Shown here piece after piece: positions 1 to 4,206 of a DNA stretch of 5,156 bases. This DNA comes from JBJXHC01 sp046160825. GTDB taxonomy: Bacteria > Bacteroidota > Ignavibacteria > UBA10030 > UBA6906. The notes under the pieces were generated by a model, which worked only from the letters and a program-made list of their open reading frames with translations, ran no database searches and was not told where the DNA came from. How positions within the stretch are numbered: the first letter of the stretch is position 1; the number at the start of each line of letters is the position of its first letter. The stretch lies in contig JBJXHC010000104.1 of assembly GCA_046160825.1 (NCBI GenBank), positions 1-5,156 on the forward strand, read 5' to 3'. The position numbers and the translations under genes are program-made.

Positions 1-1
1 G

Positions 2-367
2 GACTGTTGCCGGAGCGAACAGCATCATCGCTCTCAGGTGCACACTGTTCAGCAGACGGTGGGAGGATTTCTGGACTTGGCGCGCCAAAGCTGCGTAGAA
101 ACGGACTACAAATATGTCGCACACCCGCGCGTAGGGTCTTGCTTGACATTGGTCACCGATGTTTGTAGCATGCTGTTACAACTAAAGTCATCTGCTGCTC
201 GCCAAGGCGCGTTTTCGCAATGGGCAGATGACACAAAGAATCTCGAATTGCTCTGGGGCGGACACGCCGGGGGTTCCGATCAGTGGTTGCTCGCCAAAAA
301 AAACTCGATTATTGAAGAGGGCAGCTTGTGGGATAGAATGCAGACATGTTTCAAGGTTGAGGCTTGA
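2..367 (+). CDS. 3' end of an unrecognised gene (5' partial)
   Basis: The reading frame is open from the first bases of the window to a TGA at 365-367, about 121 codons. The start therefore probably lies upstream of the window. The only early start codon in frame is a GTG at 38, which has no Shine-Dalgarno sequence before it, so a truncated gene is the better reading. The visible part has six cysteines, no signal peptide and no clear membrane segment, and it looks mostly helical and soluble. I recognise no family motif. Support is the open frame alone, so a chance ORF is possible. A TTGACA sequence overlaps the stop codon. The next confident gene begins about 440 bases downstream, so this one is probably a separate transcription unit. 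Confidence 0.5.
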   Translation, partial: DCCRSEQHHRSQVHTVQQTVGGFLDLARQSCVETDYKYVAHPRVGSCLTLVTDVCSMLLQLKSSAARQGAFSQWADDTKNLELLWGGHAGGSDQWLLAKKNSIIEEGSLWDRMQTCFKVEA

Positions 368-392
368 CATGATGCATTCAGCTTCTCATAGG
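364..392 (+). promoter_or_regulatory. weak sigma70-like promoter candidate
   Basis: A perfect TTGACA lies at 364-369, and 17 bases later there is a poor -10 hexamer, CATAGG, at 387-392. It overlaps the stop codon of the upstream partial gene and would read into the long leader before the first lipoprotein gene. Only the -35 half is convincing. Confidence 0.2.
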
Positions 393-583
393 TTCGTTTT
401 CTTACTATCACGGTTTAGTCACATCAATTAGTTGTCTGTCAACATCGTTGTGTGTCTCGCGTACGGAAGTGTCCATATGTGCACACACATGTTGTCTCTC
501 CTTTTCCTTCTTCATGAAGGGCGAAATAATGTTACCTGCTTCGACAACGCTAGTTTTCCTTCTAGTGAAGTCTGGTTCTGAAG

Positions 584-603
584 GAGGCCCCACCTCCGGC
601 CTC
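584..603 (+). repeat. GC-rich inverted repeat in leader
   Basis: GAGGCC (584-589) and GGCCTC (598-603) form a perfect 6-base stem around an 8-base loop. An overlapping alternative pairs GGAGG (583-587) with CCTCC (593-597), so two hairpins compete for the same bases. No T run follows, which argues against an intrinsic terminator. It could be an RNA structure in a leader, or chance. Confidence 0.3.
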
Positions 604-688
604 ACTCAGCTTCTCAAACCGCCCAACAGTCAATATTCTGCAGATCGTCTTTTCTGTTTTCAAAAACTTTTTCAAAAGGATTGCGCCT

Positions 689-796
689 ATGCATACTCGT
701 GGGAAGTCAGCAAATCAAGACAAGGGTCTGAAAAGAAAAGCCCCATCGCTCTTTTTTCAGCAGGCTTTCTTTCAAAAAGAGTTGGTCCCTTTTTAA
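689..796 (+). CDS. possible 35-residue small protein or leader peptide
   Basis: An ATG at 689 has AAAGGA at 675-680, eight bases upstream, and opens a 35-codon frame ending in TAA at 794-796. That stop sits immediately before the AAGGAG ribosome binding site of the lipoprotein gene at 809, in the same frame as that gene, an arrangement compatible with translational coupling. The predicted peptide has a basic first half (seven Lys/Arg against two acidic residues overall) and a phenylalanine-rich end (Phe 22, 23, 27, 28 and 35). I recognise no family. Its A-rich codons could simply reflect the A-tract composition of the leader, so this remains a candidate. Confidence 0.25.
   Translation: MHTRGKSANQDKGLKRKAPSLFFQQAFFQKELVPF
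728..760 (+). repeat. imperfect AT-rich hairpin ending in a T run
   Basis: CTGAAAA (728-734) is complementary to TTTTCAG (754-760). An alternative pairing of the A-rich 732-741 stretch with the 748-757 stretch gives a stem closed by GC pairs around a CCCATC loop. The T run at 752-757 is part of the stem rather than after it, so this is a poor terminator. It falls inside the candidate small ORF and could be a leader structure. Confidence 0.2.
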
Positions 797-802
797 AAGG
801 AG
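797..802 (+). promoter_or_regulatory. ribosome binding site of first lipoprotein gene
   Basis: AAGGAG lies six bases before the ATG at 809, a strong consensus Shine-Dalgarno that settles the start. It overlaps the end of the CCTTTT-T-AAAAGG near-palindrome (788-800) and follows directly on the stop codon of the upstream small ORF. Confidence 0.8.
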
Positions 803-808
803 ATACAT

Positions 809-1522
809 ATGAAACGGCATTTGTTGTCAACGGAGTTGGAACTTACGATATTACTTTTTCTTCTCATCATTCCCCTATGCGGCTGTTCGTCGACGTACCC
901 GGTTCGATACACAACCACCGGGCAGTTGAACAAAGAACTTACAGGAGGGAGTGTCACAATCGAGCCGCGAGAGGGCAAGGAAATATTTGCAAAGCAGGTT
1001 AAGATATATGGCGACTCAGCTTCGTGGGGTGATGCGAGGATAGGTCAAGAATTTAAAGTGAGTATGGAGAAGCTCAAGAGAATCGTCATCATCAAGAAGG
1101 ACCACGTGCTGGGGGCCGTGGAGTGGCTTTTTTTGGGTGGACTTGGAGGCGCCGGAGTCGGGTGGCTCTCTACCTCCGGAGAGTCAGAGGGCTATAGAAA
1201 GGAAATGGGTGCGGTGGCCGTGTTCGGTTACGGGGTAATCGGTGCTGGGATCGGACTAATAACCGGGGCGATAGTAGGTCACCGCGAATATTATGAATTT
1301 CAAGTAACGGAAGGAAACGACTCCAGAGGGAAGACGCAAATCGAAAAGAATTCTGCCAAAACTGATACGCTATACATGAAGAATGGCGACATCGTTCGGG
1401 GAACTATCATCACCGAAGTGGGAGATCAGGAGGATTTGAGATCTGTTACCATCCGGACTGCAGACGGAGAGACTCTCACATACTATGGTTCTTATGTTGA
1501 TCGCATCGGGCGAGGAGACTAA
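809..1522 (+). CDS. glycine-zipper lipoprotein, paralog 1, with extra C-terminal domain
   Basis: This 237-residue protein starts with a basic N-terminus, a hydrophobic stretch and the lipobox LCGC with Cys26, so it should be lipid-anchored; Ser at +2 favours the outer membrane by the E. coli rule. Residues about 46-96 form a small, probably beta-rich domain with a GDSASW motif (68-73) and KRI at 90-92. Two glycine-rich hydrophobic segments follow (about 100-120 and 133-157), with repeated small residues as in glycine zippers, ending in IVGH (155-158). A further domain at about 184-235 carries DTLYMKNGDIVRGTI, a pattern I associate with small beta domains in diderm envelope proteins. The protein is clearly related to those encoded at 2410 and 2992, which lack the last domain. 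Its N-terminus shares the MKxH...TELxLT pattern with the one at 2992. The start is fixed by AAGGAG. Biochemical role unknown. Confidence 0.85.
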   Translation: MKRHLLSTELELTILLFLLIIPLCGCSSTYPVRYTTTGQLNKELTGGSVTIEPREGKEIFAKQVKIYGDSASWGDARIGQEFKVSMEKLKRIVIIKKDHVLGAVEWLFLGGLGGAGVGWLSTSGESEGYRKEMGAVAVFGYGVIGAGIGLITGAIVGHREYYEFQVTEGNDSRGKTQIEKNSAKTDTLYMKNGDIVRGTIITEVGDQEDLRSVTIRTADGETLTYYGSYVDRIGRGD

Positions 1523-1539
1523 GTGTGTTGCTCACCAAC

Positions 1540-1553
1540 GGGAACTCGTTCCC
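1540..1553. repeat. 14-base near-perfect palindrome between genes
   Basis: GGGAAC-TC-GTTCCC lies 17 bases after the stop of the first lipoprotein gene and 37 bases before the barrel gene start. In RNA it would form a five-pair stem with a CUCG tetraloop. No T run follows. It might be an operator half-site pair or an RNA processing or stability hairpin; function cannot be read from sequence. Confidence 0.35.
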
Positions 1554-1581
1554 ATATCTCATTCACAATTCGAAACTAGGC

Positions 1582-1586
1582 GGAGG
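1582..1586 (+). promoter_or_regulatory. ribosome binding site deciding the barrel gene start
   Basis: GGAGG lies four bases before the ATG at 1591, within the longer run AGGCGGAGG. It favours that ATG over an in-frame GTG at 1525, which lacks a Shine-Dalgarno and would put 22 non-signal residues before the signal peptide. Confidence 0.7.
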
Positions 1587-1590
1587 ATAC

Positions 1591-2268
1591 ATGACCTCAT
1601 TCAAGAAGGCGATACGAGATGGCTGTCTCGTGATTCTTTGCTGGTTATTGATTGGAGACAGTGCTACCGGTTCGGGGAAACTTGGCATCTATGCCATCCG
1701 CATGGTGCCATATGGACTTGACGCCGAGACGTATACTCGACCGAGCTGGGGAGGTGGGATCCATGCGGTGTTCCCGCTGCCAATCGCGTCGGAGACATTC
1801 GCTGCGACTGGTGGTCTTGAGTTCGTAAATTTTTTGAACAAACGGATTGATCTAAGGGATAGAATCACAGGTCTCAGGGTCGAGCAGACCACAAGTCAGA
1901 ACTACGTGCGGCTCTTTGCCGGCGCTCAACTTGGTGGACACGGAAACGGTTTCCTTCGCCCGCATGCCGGTGTGAACCTGGCCCTCATCTTTCACGATTT
2001 CAGTATTGACAACGTCGTTCCTAACGATGCTGATCCGGACAATCCAATCTCACAAAACCTTGAGCACATTCTTCATGTGGTGTTTGGCTATGACCTCACG
2101 ATCGGGCTTGATCTGAATTTCTCAAATACCGTTGCGCTTGACGGAGGAGTAAAATATGTGAAGAGTTTTTTCGTCCCTCAACAACTTGGCTCCGCTTCTG
2201 TCAAGATATACCCTCAATATTTCCAGATCTATTTCGGTGTGGGTGTCTCATTCGATGTTTTCAAGTAG
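1591..2268 (+). CDS. predicted small outer-membrane beta-barrel protein
   Basis: This 225-residue protein begins with a basic stretch (Lys5, Lys6, Arg9) and a hydrophobic core at about 11-21, with likely signal peptidase I cleavage near residues 25-27. There is no lipobox, unlike its neighbours. The mature part shows short alternating polar/hydrophobic strands separated by turns: about 53-63, 69-82, 104-116, 121-140, 160-177, 180-194 and 203-224. Glycine and aromatics cluster at strand ends, and the protein closes with an aromatic-rich strand (GVGVSFDVF then Lys). This resembles OmpA- or OmpW-sized eight-strand barrels. I see no enzyme motif. An Asp/Asn/Pro-rich segment at about 140-153 would be an extracellular loop. 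It sits between paralogous lipoprotein genes, so it may be their outer-membrane partner, by proximity only. The fold call is moderate; the specific family is unidentified. Confidence 0.75.
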   Translation: MTSFKKAIRDGCLVILCWLLIGDSATGSGKLGIYAIRMVPYGLDAETYTRPSWGGGIHAVFPLPIASETFAATGGLEFVNFLNKRIDLRDRITGLRVEQTTSQNYVRLFAGAQLGGHGNGFLRPHAGVNLALIFHDFSIDNVVPNDADPDNPISQNLEHILHVVFGYDLTIGLDLNFSNTVALDGGVKYVKSFFVPQQLGSASVKIYPQYFQIYFGVGVSFDVFK

Positions 2269-2280
2269 TGACGGCGCTGA

Positions 2281-2305
2281 TGAACATGACAAACATCATT
2301 GTTCA
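2281..2305 (+). repeat. weak hairpin in gap after the barrel gene
   Basis: TGAACA (2281-2286) pairs with TGTTCA (2300-2305), extended by TGA (2287-2289) with TCA (2296-2298) across one bulged T, around a CAAACA loop. It lies 12 bases after the barrel stop codon, where a terminator might be expected, but it is AT-rich and has no T run. The rest of the 141-base gap up to 2409 shows nothing I can name. Confidence 0.2.
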
Positions 2306-2394
2306 GGTAGAAGCTGAGATTGGAATTGCGGTGCCTGCCGCTGTGTACGAACACATAACAATCGTAAGCAACGACGCTCACAATGATTAGCATG

Positions 2395-2400
2395 AAAGGG
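2395..2400 (+). promoter_or_regulatory. ribosome binding site deciding the paralog 2 start
   Basis: AAAGGG lies nine bases before the ATG at 2410. In-frame ATGs at 2383 and 2392 have no Shine-Dalgarno upstream and would add nine or six residues before the basic start of the signal peptide. Confidence 0.55.
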
Positions 2401-2409
2401 ACAACACCA

Positions 2410-2928
2410 ATGAAACACGTTCACAGAATCGGCGCATACTTCTGCCTTCTGGCAACGACCATCTTTGTTTTGAATGGTTGTGGTACTTCGTACATGGTTA
2501 CCCCCTTACCGGGGAAAGGAGATTACTCCTACGACCAGCTCAACTATGAGTTCATAGAAAAGCATGCTGTCATCGATCTAAAAGATGGCAGAGAAATATC
2601 AGCCAAGCAGATTGTAGTGAAAGCTGACTCCCTTTACTGGGCCGATCGTGCGAGCAGCGAGCATTATGCTGTGGCGGTGAATGAGGTTCGGAGAATCTCA
2701 AGAACAAATCACCTCATCGGTGCGTTGAAGGGACTTGGGTTTGGAGTTCTTGGGGCTGCGTTTGTGTTAGCAACGAACACGAGCGTCGGAGTTGATGATT
2801 CGGGGTTCGGGTTTGTTGTTGTTGGAACACTGGTGTCCCCACCATTGGGTCTCATTGTTGGAGCGATAGTTGGCCACCCGTATGAGTACAGCTTCCCAAT
2901 AGATTCAACGGATACAACGAACAAGTAG
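2410..2928 (+). CDS. glycine-zipper lipoprotein, paralog 2
   Basis: This 172-residue protein has a basic N-terminus, a hydrophobic stretch and lipobox LNGC with Cys24; Gly at +2 fits an outer-membrane destination. After a Pro/Gly linker comes a YSY motif (39-41), then a small beta-type domain (about 52-98) with LKDGREISAK, ADSLYW and an RRI motif (94-96). NHLIGALKGLGFG (100-112) opens the first membrane segment (to about 121), and a second spans about 133-154, ending in IVGH (153-156) and PYEY. It lacks the extra C-terminal domain of the paralog at 809. It aligns best with the protein encoded at 2992: both share YSY, LKD, DS..W, NHL(I/V)GAL and GHxYEY. Gaps of 141 bases before and 63 after fit one transcription unit. 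Function unknown; a membrane-embedded hairpin attached to a lipidated domain is the visible design. Confidence 0.85.
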   Translation: MKHVHRIGAYFCLLATTIFVLNGCGTSYMVTPLPGKGDYSYDQLNYEFIEKHAVIDLKDGREISAKQIVVKADSLYWADRASSEHYAVAVNEVRRISRTNHLIGALKGLGFGVLGAAFVLATNTSVGVDDSGFGFVVVGTLVSPPLGLIVGAIVGHPYEYSFPIDSTDTTNK

Positions 2929-2981
2929 GGATATTTGCCGCCTGACGATCTCGCTGTGACAGGCAACTGCATCGAACAAAC

Positions 2982-2986
2982 GGAGA
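2982..2986 (+). promoter_or_regulatory. ribosome binding site deciding the paralog 3 start
   Basis: GGAGA lies five bases before the ATG at 2992. An in-frame TTG at 2935 would add 19 residues not resembling a signal peptide and has no Shine-Dalgarno, so 2992 is chosen. Confidence 0.6.
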
Positions 2987-2991
2987 CAACT

Positions 2992-3549
2992 ATGAAATAT
3001 CATTCGTGTCCAACCGAGTTGAAACTGACTACATTATTTTTCGGTCTCGCGATTGTCTTGACCGGCTGTTCATCTTCATACACGGTCAGTTCAGGTGGCA
3101 AACCAAATTCCGAGTATAGCTACGGGGAGATGATTGAAGAACTGAGAGGGCAGCAGGTAAATATTGAACTGAAAGACGAAAGACACATACTCGCAAAGGA
3201 GCTGAAGATATCTAACGACTCTGCCTCGTGGTTGGACGCGAGTACAAGTGAGAGATCTAAAGTGGCCACCCCGCAGATCAAGAGAATTGTCATCAAGAAC
3301 CATCTCGTTGGAGCTTTGGAGGGAATGGGATTTGGGTTCCTCGTTGGTGGTACCGCCGGCGTAATCCTCGGTTCTTCCGGTCCTGAGAGCAATGCGCTCG
3401 GTCGAGAGGGAATGATTGCCATAGGTCTGGTTTTTGTCGGGGGCGCCGGTGTCGTCGTTGGCCTCATACCGGGAGTGATCATAGGTCATAGCTACGAGTA
3501 TGAATACCTAACGACTGAACAAAGTGATTCCTTGCATAATGGAAAGTAG
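2992..3549 (+). CDS. glycine-zipper lipoprotein, paralog 3
   Basis: This 185-residue protein carries lipobox LTGC with Cys26 followed by three serines, so it should be lipidated and placed in the outer membrane. Residues 42-44 are YSY. A beta-type domain spans about 53-101, with IELKDERHILAK, NDSASW (75-80) and IKRIVI. NHLVGALEGMGFG (103-115) starts the first glycine-rich membrane segment (to about 127). The second covers about 141-164, ending in IIGH (163-166) and SYEYEY. It is intermediate between the other two: the first 14 residues and the SASW motif match paralog 1, while YSY, LKD and GHxYEY match paralog 2. The typical DG of the small domain is DE here. The short polar tail ends 79 bases before the next lipoprotein gene. 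Function unknown. Confidence 0.85.
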   Translation: MKYHSCPTELKLTTLFFGLAIVLTGCSSSYTVSSGGKPNSEYSYGEMIEELRGQQVNIELKDERHILAKELKISNDSASWLDASTSERSKVATPQIKRIVIKNHLVGALEGMGFGFLVGGTAGVILGSSGPESNALGREGMIAIGLVFVGGAGVVVGLIPGVIIGHSYEYEYLTTEQSDSLHNGK

Positions 3550-3584
3550 TATGCGCCCAGCGTGCTTGAAATCATTATGCGCCA

Positions 3585-3598
3585 TTTGCTTTTGCAAA
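3585..3598 (+). repeat. small hairpin in the 3550-3628 gap
   Basis: TTTGC and GCAAA pair around a TTTT loop, a five-pair stem. The same gap holds a direct repeat of TATGCGCC at 3550-3557 and 3576-3583. Either may be chance in a 79-base spacer. Confidence 0.2.
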
Positions 3599-3628
3599 CT
3601 TCAAAACTAAACATGAAAGCTGCCAGTC

Positions 3629-3991
3629 ATGAAACTCGACGAATCGCTGAAAGCGACAAGGTTCTTAATCCCCGTTTTGATCGTGTCACTGCTGATGTCA
3701 TGCAGTGCGTCGCAACATGCAGGCGTAACAACTATCAAGCAGCCGCCCATTACGGAGAACAACGAATCTGCTTGGCTTTCATATTATCAAGACCAATTCG
3801 ATGCTTACAAAGGCAAGGTATCACCACCTGAAGATCAGTATCCAAAGGCTGCCCATAAAGCATATCAACTGGCGCAAGAGGATTGGGATTCAAAATTTGG
3901 AGATGCACGTCTCAAAACAATCCTGGTTACTGGAGCCGTCGTCGTGGGTTTACTCGTCGTGCTCGTTGTTGCGGCACCCGCAGGAAAATAG
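3629..3991 (+). CDS. short lipoprotein with C-terminal membrane segment
   Basis: This 120-residue protein has a signal peptide with lipobox LMSC and Cys25, followed by Ser. The middle (about 46-95) is aromatic and charged, with Trp49, Tyr52, Tyr53, Phe57, Tyr60, Tyr71, Tyr79, Trp86 and Phe90, and looks helical and amphipathic. The end (about 96-116) is a strongly hydrophobic, Val-rich segment closing with AAPAGK, so the chain appears tied to membrane at both ends. It shows no sequence similarity to the three paralogs. The ATG at 3629 has no good Shine-Dalgarno, but it is the only start that puts the basic residues and hydrophobic core in the right place. It follows paralog 3 by 79 bases and probably belongs to the same transcript. 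I recognise no family. Confidence 0.75.
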   Translation: MKLDESLKATRFLIPVLIVSLLMSCSASQHAGVTTIKQPPITENNESAWLSYYQDQFDAYKGKVSPPEDQYPKAAHKAYQLAQEDWDSKFGDARLKTILVTGAVVVGLLVVLVVAAPAGK

Positions 3992-4067
3992 ATATACAGT
4001 CTTGCATGACTCATTCGATTACAAAGCTCGCCGTTTCGTTGTGGTGAGTTACGTATGCGTCATTGGT

Positions 4068-4096
4068 TTGATTACGAGTACAACTCAATTTATGGT
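4068..4096 (+). promoter_or_regulatory. sigma70-like promoter candidate before the fibre gene
   Basis: TTGATT (4068-4073) and TATGGT (4091-4096) are separated by exactly 17 bases, with four of six matches in each hexamer. It lies 110 bases before the ATG at 4207 in a 215-base gap (3992-4206) that otherwise shows only the ribosome binding site. It would let the fibre gene be transcribed independently of the lipoproteins. No terminator is visible after the gene ending at 3991. Confidence 0.3.
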
Positions 4097-4193
4097 TAAA
4101 CCTTTTCCGACGACGTTACGATGATAATCTCAACGAAATCCGGCATTGATTCAGTACATAGCGTTCTTTCGATAAACATTTAATACAACCTAT

Positions 4194-4199
4194 AAGGAG
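4194..4199 (+). promoter_or_regulatory. ribosome binding site of the fibre gene
   Basis: AAGGAG lies seven bases before the ATG at 4207. It resembles the site ahead of the gene at 809 (AAGGAG, short AT-rich spacer, CAT before the start) and fixes the start of a gene that is open at its other end. Confidence 0.8.
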
Positions 4200-4206
4200 A
4201 CATATC

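Larger units (their letters stand above)
667..801 (+). repeat. pair of imperfect direct repeats carrying ribosome-binding-like sequence
   Basis: CTTTTTCAAAAGGA at 667-680 recurs as CTTTTTAAAAGGA at 789-801, differing by one missing C, about 122 bases apart. Each copy ends in a Shine-Dalgarno-like AAAGGA and is followed by an ATG (689 and 809). The first copy is also preceded by a further TTTTCAAAA at 657-665, 12 bases before the same string at 669-677. The coordinates given span both copies and the bases between them. Confidence 0.4.
368..808. other. about 440-base stretch without a confident gene (possible leader)
   Basis: No convincing long gene lies here. A frame open from 448 crosses it but runs on through the signal-peptide region of the next gene in another frame and has no ribosome binding site. 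The stretch contains an 8-base palindrome TGTGCACA (478-485), a GAGGCC/GGCCTC hairpin (584-603), dense A and T tracts from about 657 to 800, an imperfect AT-rich hairpin (728-760), a repeated CTTTTT(C)AAAAGGA element (667-680 and 789-801), and a possible small ORF (689-796). It may act as a promoter or leader region for the lipoprotein cluster. This role is inferred from position. Confidence 0.5.

Noticed and set aside
669..697. Promoter-like pair TTTTCA and CATACT with 17-base spacing
   Set aside because: Four of six matches in each hexamer are expected often in this A/T-tract DNA, and it overlaps the start of the candidate small ORF.
797..811. AAGGAGATACATATG resembles the start region of common expression vectors
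   Set aside because: It lacks two bases of the vector sequence and the flanking DNA is not vector-like, so it is a natural strong ribosome binding site rather than contamination.
448..1002. 184-codon forward ORF through the leader into the first lipoprotein gene
   Set aside because: It has no Shine-Dalgarno or recognisable domain, and its last 65 codons overlap the well-supported signal peptide and first domain of the gene at 809 in another frame.
2281..2305. Hairpin after the barrel gene as an intrinsic terminator
   Set aside because: The stem is short and AT-rich with a bulge, and no T run follows it.
3091..3489. Two long antisense ORFs (3091-3489 and 3120-3482) opposite paralog 3
   Set aside because: They lie wholly inside a gene supported by lipobox, ribosome binding site and paralogs, and their compositions look like reverse readings of glycine- and valine-rich codons.
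3562..3831. Forward ORFs at 3562-3831 and 3801-4124 around the short lipoprotein
   Set aside because: They overlap the lipoprotein gene out of frame and lack signal peptide, motifs and ribosome binding sites.
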